64,000 nucleotides of DNA from assembly GCF_049445995.1 (NCBI RefSeq), contig NZ_JBMSDZ010000018.1:1-64000 (forward strand), given 5' to 3'. This document shows positions 1-8,676 of the stretch, one piece after another (within the stretch, counting starts at the first letter, position 1; each line of letters opens with the position of its first letter). The notes under the pieces are model-generated. The model had not been told where the DNA came from, ran no database searches, and was given only the letters and a program-made list of their open reading frames with translations. A program made the position numbers and the translations under genes. This DNA is from Dyella_A sp049445995. Lineage in GTDB: Bacteria > Pseudomonadota > Gammaproteobacteria > Xanthomonadales > Rhodanobacteraceae.

Positions 1-1
1 C

Positions 2-94
2 CTGCGCGACGAGCTGGCAAAGCCGGTGCTGACGAAAGCGGACGCTGCGGCAGACATCGCCGGAATGCCGCGTCCGGATCATCCGAGCGCCTGA
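2..94 (+). CDS. C-terminal 30 residues of an unidentified phage protein (cut by window edge)
   Basis: An open frame runs from the first bases to a TGA at 92-94 and continues the rightward prophage gene order. The residues left (Leu/Ala/Asp-rich, ending DHPSA) are too few to identify a family. A following gene starts 10 nt later, as is usual in this tightly packed block. Confidence 0.5.
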   Translation: MRDELAKPVLTKADAAADIAGMPRPDHPSA

Positions 95-104
95 CGCTCT
101 GACC

Positions 105-320
105 ATGCCGCGCAGCGCCGCCCACGACCACCAGCTGCGCCAGTGGCTCGCCGAGCTGGATCGACCAGCCCGGCCGGCCCTGGCCACGGTGTCGTGCGCG
201 CGCTGCCGGCACTACGTGCCCGATTCCATCAACCCAGCCGCCGGCGCCGGACGCTGCGCGCCGCGCGGCCACCACTTCCCGATCGATCTGCACTGCCGCC
301 ACTACGAGGTCAACGCATGA
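105..320 (+). CDS. Small Cys-rich phage protein (71 aa)
   Basis: Encodes 71 residues with a CARCRHY motif (C-x2-C) near residues 31-34 and two further Cys followed by His/Arg (GRCA, LHCRHYE), an arrangement suited to binding one zinc ion. Small proteins of this style often sit between replication and packaging genes of temperate phages, but I cannot name the family. Its stop overlaps the start of the next gene (ATGA at 317-320), so translation is probably coupled. No strong ribosome binding site precedes the ATG. Confidence 0.6.
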   Translation: MPRSAAHDHQLRQWLAELDRPARPALATVSCARCRHYVPDSINPAAGAGRCAPRGHHFPIDLHCRHYEVNA

Positions 321-511
321 CCACGAGGCCCTGCACGAAACGGCGCTACGGCTCGGAGCGATCCGCGAAGCAGAAGCTGAAGGAACTGCGCAAGTCGCGG
401 CGCCGTCGGCACGCGATCAAGGTTGAGGATCACGCCTACCACTGCCCGCACTGCGGCGCCTGGCACCTGACCAGCATGCCGCGTGAGGTCGTGAGCCTTG
501 AGCGGCCTTGA
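317..511 (+). CDS. Small basic zinc-ribbon-like phage protein (64 aa)
   Basis: The 64-residue product has a very basic N-terminal half (clusters such as KKLKELRKSRRRR-like stretches of Lys and Arg) and a C-terminal half with HCPHCGAWH, a C-x2-C pair flanked by His. This suggests a nucleic-acid-binding zinc knuckle. The start at 317 is chosen because it overlaps the previous stop by 4 nt; a longer frame from 143 would overlap the preceding gene almost completely and is not credible. Function unknown; a regulatory or packaging accessory role is only inferred from position just before the terminase genes. Confidence 0.65.
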   Translation: MTTRPCTKRRYGSERSAKQKLKELRKSRRRRHAIKVEDHAYHCPHCGAWHLTSMPREVVSLERP

Positions 512-605
512 TCGTCCCGGGCGTCGCCGTATACGTGCCGCCTACAAGCGGCCCAACGCCGGGCCGCATCGGCGGTTCGCCGGAACGCTTACGCCCATCG
601 GGCGC

Positions 606-917
606 ATGGACCCCTGCGACGACATGACTCCTCTGCTGCAAATCATCGCCGCGCGCATCGCTCGCTACCGCCACCAGACGGTGGCCGGAACATTTGTGCT
701 CGGCGACGAGCAGGGCAACGTCTACGTCCTGGCCGAGGGCGCCAACTGCACCGCCTCGCTGGTGAGCCAGCACATGGACTGGTACGTCGGCAGCTACGGC
801 TGCGGCGACAAGCCCATCTTCCCGACGGTGGAGGACCTGCTGGACGACCTGCGGGCCCACTTCGCGGAGATCGCGCCTGCGCTGCTGATGCGCAAGATCC
901 GCAGCGTGGAGGGCTGA
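606..917 (+). CDS. Hypothetical phage protein (103 aa)
   Basis: Encodes an acidic 103-residue protein with no motif I recognise; it has a beta-rich middle (GTFVLGDEQGNVYVL) and an acidic helix (VEDLLDDLRAHF). The frame stays open back to a TTG at 498, but residues before 606 are Arg/Pro-rich and unlike the rest, so ATG 606 is preferred; ATG 624 is also possible and neither has a clear ribosome binding site. It lies 3 nt upstream of the small terminase gene and probably shares its transcript. Confidence 0.6.
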   Translation: MDPCDDMTPLLQIIAARIARYRHQTVAGTFVLGDEQGNVYVLAEGANCTASLVSQHMDWYVGSYGCGDKPIFPTVEDLLDDLRAHFAEIAPALLMRKIRSVEG

Positions 918-920
918 ACC

Positions 921-1385
921 ATGGCACCGCCGCGCAAGTACGACCGAAAGAAGATCGTGGACCGCATCTGCAAGGATCTTATCAACGGCAAGCCGATGAC
1001 GATCGCATGCCGGGCGATCCCCATTCCGGTTCGAACGGTCAATCAGTGGCGCGAGGACGACATTGAGATCGCCAACCAGCTTGACGACGCCTTCGATGAG
1101 GGCATGGACTCGCTGGCGTGGCGCATGCGCATGACGGCGCGCGGAAAGAAGGCGAAGCAGGGCGGCGATTCGACCGGAGACACCGACCGCGACAAGCTGA
1201 TCATCTACACCGAGGAGAAGCTGCTGGCGAACTGGAGCACGCGCTATAGCCGCCGCGTGACCCTGTCGGGCGACCCGAAGAACCCGCTGATGCCGCCGCC
1301 CACCCAGATGACCGAGGCGCAGCTGCTGGCGATCGCTGCACAGGGTGTGCGCGATCAGGGTGAAGACGGTGGCAAGGATGGCTGA
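921..1385 (+). CDS. terS: Terminase small subunit
   Basis: The small terminase subunit recognises phage DNA for packaging and loads the large subunit. The 154-residue product starts with a basic N-terminus and a helix-turn-helix-like segment (residues about 10-45, ending PIPVRTVNQWRED), followed by an acidic/coiled middle and a Gly/Asp tail. This layout, the length and the position overlapping the large terminase by 8 nt support the call; the sequence itself is poorly conserved in all such families, so the assignment leans on context. Confidence 0.8.
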   Translation: MAPPRKYDRKKIVDRICKDLINGKPMTIACRAIPIPVRTVNQWREDDIEIANQLDDAFDEGMDSLAWRMRMTARGKKAKQGGDSTGDTDRDKLIIYTEEKLLANWSTRYSRRVTLSGDPKNPLMPPPTQMTEAQLLAIAAQGVRDQGEDGGKDG

Positions 1386-2955
1386 TGGCGGCATCACGCC
1401 GGCCGCAGCTGCCCGCGAGCTGCTTCGGCGCAAGCGCGCACGGCAGTCGCTGGTGGAGTTCAGCCAGGCGATCACGATCCCGGGCGCGCCGGTGAGCGAG
1501 GACGTGGACGAGTGGCTGTTCAAGCCCATCGAGACGCAGGTCGCCAAGCACCACATCGTGACGATGGAGGCGATCGAGCGCTGCATCCGCACCGACTACG
1601 GCCGCCTGATCATCTGCGAGCCTCCGGGCTCGGCTAAATCCACGTATGGCAGCGTGGTCGCCCCGACCTGGGCCATGGGTGCGTTCCCCGGCATCCGCGT
1701 GCTGATGACCAGCTACGCCGGCACGCCGATCATCCGCGCCAGCAAGAAGGCCCGGCAGATCGTGGCCAGCGCCGAGTACTCGAGCATCTGGGAGCGCGAG
1801 ACGCGCCTGGTGGGAGGCAGCAACGCGGCCGACGAGTGGGAGCTGACCAACGGATCAGGCCTGTACGCCGCCGGCCTGCTGGGCGGCATCACGTCATCGC
1901 GTTGCGACCTGGGAATCATCGACGACCCGGTCGCCGGCCGCGAGGAGGCGGATTCGGAGACCATCCGGAAGAAGACGCGCGCCGCCTACGACGACGACTT
2001 CCTGACGCGCCTGAAGCCGAAGGCCTCGATCATCCTGATCCAGACGCGATGGCACGAGTCGGACCTGGCCGGCAGCATCCTGCCCGAGAACTACAAGGGC
2101 CAGTGCGGGCCCGTCGAATGCCGCGACGGCCAGGTGTGGGAGGTACTGAGCATCCCTGCGCAGTGCGAGAGCGCCGACGACCCGCTCGGCCGCCAGATCG
2201 GCGAGTACCTCTGGCCGGAATGGTTCAGCGAGCGGCACTGGAAGATCTTCAAGGCCAACTCGCGCACCTGGTCGAGCCTCTATCAGCAGCGCCCCGTGCC
2301 CGAGGACGGTCTGCATTTCAAGCGCGACCAATTCCACCGTTTCGCGCATGCGCCCGAAGGCTGCGCCTGGTACGAAGCCAGCGACTTCGCAGTGACGGAA
2401 GCCGCCGGCGACAAGACGGGGCACCTACCGTTCGGCATCGACGAGCAGGGCGACATCTGGATCGAGGACGGATTCAACGGCCAGGTCGCCTCGGACGTCG
2501 CGGTCGCCGAAGGCCTGAAGCTGGTCAAGCGCTACAAGCCGCAGCTGTGGCTGGGCGAGAAGGGTGTGATCGAGAAGGCTATCGAGCCCGAGATCCGCCG
2601 GCAGATGCGACGCACGCGCAATTTCGCCGCCCGCGAGCTGCTGCCCAGCGTGCACGACAAGCTGGCCCGTGTGCGTGGCTTCCAGGCGCGCGTGAGCGCC
2701 GGGACCGTGCACATCAAGGAGGGGCCATTCGGCGATGCCTTGATCGACCAGCTGATCGCCTTTCCGGCAGGTCGATTCGACGACTTGGTCGATTGCTGCG
2801 GCCTGATCGGCCGCGCGCTGGATCTGCTTCTGGATGGCCACGGAACCAGCGACGACGAGGAAGACCGCGTCGAGCCGTTCAGCCGCCGCCACATCGAGGG
2901 CCTGTATCGCCAGACCGAGCGCGAACAGATCCGCCGCCGCCGCTATTACGACTGA
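1378..2955 (+). CDS. terL: Terminase large subunit (packaging ATPase/nuclease)
   Basis: Drives DNA into the procapsid and cuts the concatemer. The 525-residue protein has a Walker-A-like loop EPPGSAKST at residues 81-89 and a Walker-B strand LGIIDDP around 178-184, followed by a C-terminal RNase-H-fold nuclease region with acidic positions at ASDFAVTEAAGDKTG and GRFDDLVDCCGL. Length is normal for phage TerL. ATG 1378 is chosen over the GTG at 1345 because it gives the usual 8-nt overlap with terS and removes a low-complexity N-terminus. Confidence 0.93.
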   Translation: MADGGITPAAAARELLRRKRARQSLVEFSQAITIPGAPVSEDVDEWLFKPIETQVAKHHIVTMEAIERCIRTDYGRLIICEPPGSAKSTYGSVVAPTWAMGAFPGIRVLMTSYAGTPIIRASKKARQIVASAEYSSIWERETRLVGGSNAADEWELTNGSGLYAAGLLGGITSSRCDLGIIDDPVAGREEADSETIRKKTRAAYDDDFLTRLKPKASIILIQTRWHESDLAGSILPENYKGQCGPVECRDGQVWEVLSIPAQCESADDPLGRQIGEYLWPEWFSERHWKIFKANSRTWSSLYQQRPVPEDGLHFKRDQFHRFAHAPEGCAWYEASDFAVTEAAGDKTGHLPFGIDEQGDIWIEDGFNGQVASDVAVAEGLKLVKRYKPQLWLGEKGVIEKAIEPEIRRQMRRTRNFAARELLPSVHDKLARVRGFQARVSAGTVHIKEGPFGDALIDQLIAFPAGRFDDLVDCCGLIGRALDLLLDGHGTSDDEEDRVEPFSRRHIEGLYRQTEREQIRRRRYYD

Positions 2956-2966
2956 GGACCACCACG

Positions 2967-5417
2967 ATGACCACCGAGAACACCCAGCCGCTGGAGCAGG
3001 GCATCGCCACGGCGAACGCCCAGGCGAATGGCCAGGATACGCAGGCCTACGCGCAGGAGTGCGCGGACGTGAAGCGATGGCAGAAGGCTATCAGCGACGC
3101 CCGCGAGTTCGACAAGGTGGCGCGCAAGCGCTACGCCCGGGATCGCAGCTATGCCCGCGCGGACAAGACGCACTTCGAGGTCGACGTGCCGATCGCCCAG
3201 AGCTACGTGGACGTGATGCGATCGTTCCTGTACGCGCAGGATCCGGATGTCGACGTCACGCCGTCGCCGCTCACCGAGCCGCCGCCGCACAAGGCGATCC
3301 TAGCGATGGCTGCCAAGGGCATGCAGCCGGGCCAGCAGCTTCCCTCGGCGATCGCCTCGCTGCTTGGCACGCAGGGCGGACAGGGTGCATCGCCAGCGCT
3401 CCCCGGCGGCCCCGCTCCGGCCGAGCTGGCGCAGGCTGGTGCGCAGGGGGCCGGCGGCGCCGATGCGGCCGGCGAAGACCAGTTGCGCCAGATGGTGTCC
3501 ACGCTGCTGGAGCCCTACCAGCGCATGCGCGAGAACGCCGAGCAGTTCGCCGCGACGCTGGAGATCATCGTGCCGGCGCTCTGGCGCAAGGCGAAGCTGA
3601 AGGCGCAGGCCAAGGAGCTGGTCGGCTCGTCGCTGACGATCGGCCCGGGATGGCTGAAAGCGGTGTGGCTGCAGCGCATGGGGCGCGACCCCGAGATCGA
3701 GGCGCAGATCAACGACATCCAGGACAACCTCGCGCGCATGGCGCAGCTGCGCAAGGAGATCGCCGACGGCTCGGCTTCCGACATCGACGCCAGCGAGGCC
3801 GAGCTCAAGCGACAGGCCGAGGGGCTGGAGGCGAAGGTCGAGATCGTGGTGGCCAGGGGGTTCGCGATCGACTTCGTGGCCGGCGAGGACATCCAGGTGT
3901 CGATGGACTGCCGCGATCTGGCGTCCTACACCGAGGCATCGTGGATGGCGCACCGCTCGTTCCACCGGGTGGAGGATGCCAAGGCCGAGCACCCCGACAT
4001 CGCCGACAAGATGAACAGGGCGATTACCTACTACCCCGTGAAGCCGCGCGACACCGACAAGGCCCGCGACAGCGGGTCGATGGACACGGGTGCCACCGCA
4101 GCCGACGCCGACGCCTTCACCACCAGCACCGGCAACACCAGCGAAGCTTCGACCATGAGCGGCGAAGCCTTCCTGTGCAAATGGGAGGTGTGGGACCGCA
4201 CCACCAGCACCGTCGTGCAGTTCTTCGAGGGCATGGACTGCTACGCCAAGCCGCCGTTCCCGCCGTATCCGGCGACGACGCGGTTCTACCCGTTCTTCGG
4301 CTACTTCATCGGCCACGTCAACGGCGAGCGCCATCCGCGCTCGCTGATCACCCGGTCCGAGCGGCTGTTCGACGAGTACAACGCGATCCGCAGCAACTAC
4401 CGCAAGCACCGCCGGCGCGCCATCCCGAAGTGCGGATTCGACGCGACCAACTACGACGACCAGCAGATCGCCAAGCTGGAGGGCGCAACGACCGGTGAGC
4501 TGGTGGGCCTGAAGCCGGTCAGGCCCGGCGAGCCCATCGACAAGTCGATCGTGCCGATCCAGTACAACCAAGTCGACATGGCGCTCTACGACACCGGCGT
4601 GATCCGCGCCGAGCTGGAAATGATCTGGGGCATCCAGGAGGCGCTGTCCTCGTCGATCCACACGGCCAAGACGGCCACCGAGGCCGAGATCCAGCAGCAC
4701 GGCACCGAGTCGCGCACCGGCTACATGCGCGACGATCTGGACGAAATGCTGAGCGACCTGGCCACCTACACGGCCGAGGTTGCGCTGCAGGTGCTCGACG
4801 AAAACGACGTGACGGAGATCGCTGGGCCGTGGGCGCTGTGGCCCACCGGCATGACCGTCGAAGACCTGCAGTCGCTGGTGAAGGTGTCGATCCATGCCGG
4901 CTCGACGGGCAAGCCGAACACCGCGGCGCGCCGGCAGGCATGGGCCGCGATCCTGCCGCCGCTGCAGAACGCGATCGAGCAGGTGGCCAAGCTTCGCGGC
5001 TCGTCGCCCGACGACGTGGCCGACTGCATCGAGGCCATGATCGAGGAGACGATCGCCACCACGGGCGAGCGCATCGACGCCAACAAGTTCCTGCCCGACC
5101 CGCCGCGCACGCCGCCGGCACCCGTGCCGCCACCACAGCCGCCGATTGCCGAGACGGCGCTCAACGGCCTGCAGATCCAGGCGCTGACGCAGGTGCTGGC
5201 CGATGTGCGTGGTGGCGTGATCACAGGCGACTCGGCCATCGCGCTGATCCACGCCTCTGCGCCGCAGATCCCCGAGGACATCGTCACGCGCATGGTCAAT
5301 GGATCCCTGCCGCAGCCCGGCGATGCACCGACTCAGCTGAAGGCACCGCACGCCACCACCGCAAACCCTCCGCCGGCCGCCGCGCCGGCCATGCCGACTG
5401 AAGGAGCTCCCGCATGA
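2967..5417 (+). CDS. Portal protein (podovirus type, 816 aa)
   Basis: Forms the dodecameric vertex through which DNA is packaged and ejected. The 816-residue size is typical of podovirus portals. Visible features are a helical N-terminus (KRWQKAISDAREFDKVARKR), a Gly/Ala/Gln-rich low-complexity insert at about residues 130-175, a predicted coiled coil (about residues 245-295), and the conserved core with RSERLFDEYNAIRSNYRKHRR followed by a long helix-rich clip/wing region. The C-terminus is Pro/Ala-rich. It follows terL by 11 nt and overlaps the scaffold gene by 4 nt (ATGA). Confidence 0.88.
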   Translation: MTTENTQPLEQGIATANAQANGQDTQAYAQECADVKRWQKAISDAREFDKVARKRYARDRSYARADKTHFEVDVPIAQSYVDVMRSFLYAQDPDVDVTPSPLTEPPPHKAILAMAAKGMQPGQQLPSAIASLLGTQGGQGASPALPGGPAPAELAQAGAQGAGGADAAGEDQLRQMVSTLLEPYQRMRENAEQFAATLEIIVPALWRKAKLKAQAKELVGSSLTIGPGWLKAVWLQRMGRDPEIEAQINDIQDNLARMAQLRKEIADGSASDIDASEAELKRQAEGLEAKVEIVVARGFAIDFVAGEDIQVSMDCRDLASYTEASWMAHRSFHRVEDAKAEHPDIADKMNRAITYYPVKPRDTDKARDSGSMDTGATAADADAFTTSTGNTSEASTMSGEAFLCKWEVWDRTTSTVVQFFEGMDCYAKPPFPPYPATTRFYPFFGYFIGHVNGERHPRSLITRSERLFDEYNAIRSNYRKHRRRAIPKCGFDATNYDDQQIAKLEGATTGELVGLKPVRPGEPIDKSIVPIQYNQVDMALYDTGVIRAELEMIWGIQEALSSSIHTAKTATEAEIQQHGTESRTGYMRDDLDEMLSDLATYTAEVALQVLDENDVTEIAGPWALWPTGMTVEDLQSLVKVSIHAGSTGKPNTAARRQAWAAILPPLQNAIEQVAKLRGSSPDDVADCIEAMIEETIATTGERIDANKFLPDPPRTPPAPVPPPQPPIAETALNGLQIQALTQVLADVRGGVITGDSAIALIHASAPQIPEDIVTRMVNGSLPQPGDAPTQLKAPHATTANPPPAAAPAMPTEGAPA

Positions 5418-6610
5418 GCAAACAAGCCGCCACCCCCGCGCCGGACGAGACGCCGACCGACACCCAGACTGCCGCCGCGCCGGCGCCTGCCGCCGATGCC
5501 ACGGCTGCTGATGCGGCCGACAACCCGCCGCCAGAACCGTCCGCCGATGGCGATGCCGCCGCGCTCGCTGCGTTCGACGAGGGCCTGAAGAAGCTGTCGG
5601 GCGAGCCGAAGACCGCGGCGGACGTGGCCGCCAAGGCTGCCGACGGCAAGGACACTGCTGCCGCACCCGCCCCAGCGGATGCGCCGGCCGCTGCACCTGC
5701 TGCTGCCGCACCCACGCCGGCTGCTGCCGAGCCCGACGAGGAGACGGAGAGGGCCGTCAAGGAGCTGGGCCTGAAGGGGCGCGCCGAGGAGCGCTTCCGC
5801 GAAATGGCCGGCACCATCCGTGAGGTCACCCCGCTGCGTGATGCCCTGGCCGAGCTGAAGATCACCAGTCCGGAGCAGATCAGGGAGCTGGCCGAAACGT
5901 CGCAGCGGGCGATCGAGTGGGAGGAGACGGTGATGGCCTCGACGGCCACGCCCGAACAGTTCGGCAGCGCCCTGAACGTGATCCGGGCCGTCAACTCCGG
6001 CGACCCCAAGGCCATGGGGGTGGCGTTCGACGCCATGCTGAACGAGGTGGTCGAGCTGGGCCGCAAGATCGGTCGCGAGGTGCCGGGCTTGGTCGACCCG
6101 CTGGCCGCGCACCCGGATCTGGCCGAGGAGGTCGAGCAGGGCGACATCACGCGCAAGCGGGCGCTGGAGATCATCAGCCAGCGCGTCAGCGCGCAGCACC
6201 TGCAGGAGGCGAACACGCGGCGCGAGACGCAGGAGCAGTGGAACACCGCGCGCGACGCGGCGCTGACCAACATCCAGCAGCTGAACGACACGCTCAAGGC
6301 GGCCGACCCGGACTTTGCCCGCAAGCTGCCGCTGCTGCAGCCGGCGCTGGACCTGATCACCACCACCATGCACCCGTCGCAGTGGCATGCGGCCGTGCAG
6401 CAGGCCTACGCAAAGATCCCGGCCCTGCCGCCGGTCGCCGCGGCACCTGCGCCGGCGCCAGCCCCGGCCCGCAGCAATGCTCGGCCGCCGGTGTCGCACA
6501 TGCCGGCCAGGCCGACCGGCATCAATGCCTCGATGCAGGCCAAGCCCAAGACCGACCTGGAGGCGTTCGAAATGGGCCTCAACCGGTTGAAGGGCGTCGT
6601 CGAGCAGTAG
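5414..6610 (+). CDS. Capsid scaffolding protein
   Basis: Directs procapsid assembly and is normally lost on maturation. The 398-residue product has an Ala/Pro/Asp-rich disordered N-terminal third (residues 1-115) followed by a charged helical region (ELGLKGRAEERFREMAGTIRE onward) and ends in a short helix-rich tail (LEAFEMGLNRLKGVVEQ), as scaffolds usually do where they contact the shell. Placement between portal and major capsid genes is the classical one. Its N-terminal composition makes it look like noise in other frames; the real frame is this one. Confidence 0.82.
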   Translation: MSKQAATPAPDETPTDTQTAAAPAPAADATAADAADNPPPEPSADGDAAALAAFDEGLKKLSGEPKTAADVAAKAADGKDTAAAPAPADAPAAAPAAAAPTPAAAEPDEETERAVKELGLKGRAEERFREMAGTIREVTPLRDALAELKITSPEQIRELAETSQRAIEWEETVMASTATPEQFGSALNVIRAVNSGDPKAMGVAFDAMLNEVVELGRKIGREVPGLVDPLAAHPDLAEEVEQGDITRKRALEIISQRVSAQHLQEANTRRETQEQWNTARDAALTNIQQLNDTLKAADPDFARKLPLLQPALDLITTTMHPSQWHAAVQQAYAKIPALPPVAAAPAPAPAPARSNARPPVSHMPARPTGINASMQAKPKTDLEAFEMGLNRLKGVVEQ

Positions 6611-6654
6611 GCCTTGACAGTCCCTCGCGGTGCGGCACTTTCGCGCCACACCAC

Positions 6655-6670
6655 GCGGCCAGGTGGCCGC
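6655..6670 (+). other. Inverted repeat (6-bp stem, 4-nt loop) between scaffold and capsid genes
   Basis: The sequence GCGGCC-AGGT-GGCCGC is a perfect hairpin in the 177-nt gap 6611-6787, the longest gap in the head operon. With the second hairpin at 6747-6762 it may act on transcript processing or stability in front of the most highly expressed gene. The rest of the gap shows no ORF; a TTGACA at 6614 has no matching -10 element. Confidence 0.45.
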
Positions 6671-6746
6671 ACCGCGATAGCTGTACGCCGGGGTCGCTGC
6701 CGGTAGCGCTGCAAGAGGGTTCGCGCTCCTCGAACGCGGAGAGAAA

Positions 6747-6770
6747 CGGGCCGAAGGGCCCGCCCTTTCC
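6747..6770 (+). terminator. Hairpin with short pyrimidine tail upstream of the major capsid gene
   Basis: CGGGCC-GAAG-GGCCCG forms a perfect 6-bp stem followed by CCCTTTCC. It could be a leaky intrinsic terminator or an mRNA-stabilising 5' structure for the capsid message, which starts 18 nt later. The U-tract is short, so strong termination is unlikely. Confidence 0.4.
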
Positions 6771-6787
6771 ATTCGAGGACGACGACG

Positions 6788-7840
6788 ATGCCCGTCAATA
6801 CCCAGCAGCTGTTGGCCGGTGCCAACTACCAGCTCGAGAGCTACGCCACCGGCGATCCGGTGGACCAGATCAACACCGCGCACGTCACGCTGAAGTGGTT
6901 CATGGACCACAAGCAGCCGGTGATCTTCAGCAACGGCATCTTCAACGAGAAGGTGCGCATCACCAACGACAGCAACTACCAGCGCTACACGGGCGACGAC
7001 CAGGTCACCTTCAAGCGCAAGGACACCGCGCGCAAGGCGCCGTTCCAGCACTACGAGCAGCACGACGGTTTCACGCTCAACGAGACCGAGCTGGCGAACA
7101 ACGGCATCGTCATGACCGACGACGACGAGGCCGAGCCCACCCAGGTCGAGAAGACGCAGCTGGTCAGCCTGATCAAGGAAGGATGGACCACGCTGAAGCT
7201 GGGCATGCAGGAGAACCTGGCGCTCGACGTGTTGCAGGACGGCTCGCAGTCGAGCAAGGCGTTCCCGGGACTGGACCTGATCGTCGCCACCGATCCGACC
7301 ACCGGCATCGTCGGCGGACTGGATGCGGCGTCCTACACCTTCTGGCGCAACTACGCCAAGATGGGCATCAGCACCGCCACCGCCGGCACGCTGGTGGATG
7401 AGCTGGAAAAGGGCTGGCGCGCCTGCACCCGCTACGGCGGCATGCGGCCGGACTTCATCCCCTGCGGCTCGGCGTTCTACGACGCCCTGCGCAAGGACGC
7501 CCAGTCGGTGCACTCGGTCAACGTCTACCTGCCCAACGGGCAGCAGGTGACCATGGACCCAGCCACCAAGGAGATCAAGTGGAACGGCGTCCCGGTGGTC
7601 TGGGATCCGGACTTCGATCGCCTGGATGACGTGCTGGGCGTGATCACCTACCCCTGGGCGAAGCGCTGCTATTTCCTGCAGTCCAAGGCGATCGTCATGC
7701 GCCCCTTCAAGGGCCGCTGGATGATGGTCCGCAAGCCGGAGCGCGTGTACGACCGCTACACGCACTTCTTCGGCATGACCAACGACTGCGCGATCACCAC
7801 CAACAAGCGCAACGCCCACGCCGTCTTCTCGATCGCCTGA
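6788..7840 (+). CDS. Major capsid protein
   Basis: Structural subunit of the icosahedral head. The 350-residue product lies directly after the scaffold and is followed by a strong hairpin, the usual setting of a major capsid gene. It shows an N-terminal arm (MPVNTQQLLAGANYQLESY), an E-loop-like segment rich in beta and charged residues, a long spine helix (EKTQLVSLIKEGWTTLKLGM) and a C-terminal domain ending in a beta strand, all compatible with an HK97-type fold. It is close to the capsid-like proteins of siphovirus/podovirus relatives that are not proteolytically trimmed; that point is inference. Confidence 0.88.
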   Translation: MPVNTQQLLAGANYQLESYATGDPVDQINTAHVTLKWFMDHKQPVIFSNGIFNEKVRITNDSNYQRYTGDDQVTFKRKDTARKAPFQHYEQHDGFTLNETELANNGIVMTDDDEAEPTQVEKTQLVSLIKEGWTTLKLGMQENLALDVLQDGSQSSKAFPGLDLIVATDPTTGIVGGLDAASYTFWRNYAKMGISTATAGTLVDELEKGWRACTRYGGMRPDFIPCGSAFYDALRKDAQSVHSVNVYLPNGQQVTMDPATKEIKWNGVPVVWDPDFDRLDDVLGVITYPWAKRCYFLQSKAIVMRPFKGRWMMVRKPERVYDRYTHFFGMTNDCAITTNKRNAHAVFSIA

Positions 7841-7861
7841 TCGGGAGCGGCTCCGCCACGT

Positions 7862-7884
7862 GCCGGCTGCGTCGTGCAGCCGGC
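7862..7884 (+). terminator. Perfect 9-bp stem hairpin after the major capsid gene
   Basis: GCCGGCTGC-GTCGT-GCAGCCGGC lies 22 nt after the capsid stop and just before the ribosome binding site of the next gene. It lacks a T-tract, so it more probably attenuates or protects the capsid mRNA 3' end than fully stops transcription. Confidence 0.55.
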
Positions 7885-7900
7885 CAAGGAGTAAAAGACC

Positions 7901-8248
7901 ATGAGCAAAGCAATGATCTTGGCCCTGGCCACCGCGCTGGACATCACGGCCACCGGCCCGCAGGCGCCCGTCCTGCTCAACACGTCGCCCTTCGCCGGCG
8001 GTCAGGGCAAGAACGCGTTTCTCAATCTGGCCGCGGTGCCGGCCGGCGGTGGCGTGATCAAGGTGCAGGGCAATCCGACGGCTGGCCCGTCCGCCCCGGC
8101 CGATGCCGACGCCAACTGGACCGACATCGTCACCATCGACGCCAACGCGCCGCTGCGTCAGGAAATCGAGCTGCCGCTGTGGATCCGCACCAACGTCACC
8201 ACGGTGGGCACCGGCACCCTGACGGCGAACCTCGAAGGGGTTCAGTAA
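7901..8248 (+). CDS. Probable head decoration protein (115 aa)
   Basis: A 115-residue beta-rich, Gly/Ala/Thr-rich protein with no enzyme motif, preceded by a good ribosome binding site (AAGGAG, 7 nt before the ATG at 7901). Its place straight after the major capsid gene and its size fit a capsid decoration or head-stabilising protein, which many phages encode here. I recognise no family, so the role is inferred from position and composition only. Confidence 0.6.
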   Translation: MSKAMILALATALDITATGPQAPVLLNTSPFAGGQGKNAFLNLAAVPAGGGVIKVQGNPTAGPSAPADADANWTDIVTIDANAPLRQEIELPLWIRTNVTTVGTGTLTANLEGVQ

Positions 8249-8604
8249 TGGCCGCCGCCAAGCTGTTGTTCGTCACGGGCCTGATCAAGCGCACGCACGA
8301 GGCCATCCCGTTCGATGTGCCCGACTACGAGGTGCGCGTCCTGCAGGAGATCCACGGCGAGGACGACGTGATCGAGTCGGGTGAGCACGAGCTTCCCGCC
8401 GGCGATCGCACCGCGGCCAGCGAGTACGCCCGCCTGCTGAACAAGTACAAGGGCCACGAGGAGCAGGTCCACAAGTCGTTCCGCTCGGCGCGTGAGCTTG
8501 CCCGCATGAGCTGTTTGCCGTTCGACGAGGCGGCCGCACAGGAGCCGGCCAAGGGCAAGGGCAAGAACGCCCAGAAGGGTCAGGACGGCGGCGAGGACGA
8601 GTAA
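8248..8604 (+). CDS. Hypothetical head-region protein (118 aa)
   Basis: The start at 8248 overlaps the previous stop by one base (TAATG), so the two are translationally coupled. The 118 residues are acidic and helical, with a Lys/Gly-rich tail (AKGKGKNAQKGQDGGEDE). There is no catalytic motif. It could be a head-completion or accessory protein; this is inferred from its place between the capsid genes and a strong terminator. Confidence 0.65.
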   Translation: MAAAKLLFVTGLIKRTHEAIPFDVPDYEVRVLQEIHGEDDVIESGEHELPAGDRTAASEYARLLNKYKGHEEQVHKSFRSARELARMSCLPFDEAAAQEPAKGKGKNAQKGQDGGEDE

Positions 8605-8630
8605 ACCGCCAGCCCATGCAGTGATTGCCG

Positions 8631-8664
8631 AAACGGCCCGGCCTGATGGTCGGGCCGTTTTTCG
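8631..8664 (+). terminator. Rho-independent terminator closing the head operon
   Basis: AAACGGCCCG - GCCTGATGGT - CGGGCCGTTT is a perfect 10-bp stem with a 10-nt loop and runs into a T-stretch at 8658-8662. It separates the packaging/head genes from the neck/tail genes, so the latter either have their own promoter or rely on antitermination or read-through. Confidence 0.9.
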
Positions 8665-8676
8665 TAGAGGAACACC

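Noticed and set aside
417..1592. Long reverse-strand open frame of 391 codons over terS/terL start
   Set aside because: It runs antisense to clearly supported packaging genes, is Arg/His/Leu-rich without motifs, and is the usual product of GC-rich third positions.
3300..5711. 803-codon reverse-strand open frame over the portal gene
   Set aside because: Arg/Gly/His-rich antisense shadow of the portal frame; no start signal, no domain, and the forward frame has portal motifs.
6614..6642. TTGACA at 6614 as a promoter for the capsid gene
   Set aside because: No -10-like hexamer occurs at 15-19 nt spacing (GC-rich, ACTTTC at best), so a -35 match alone is not enough.
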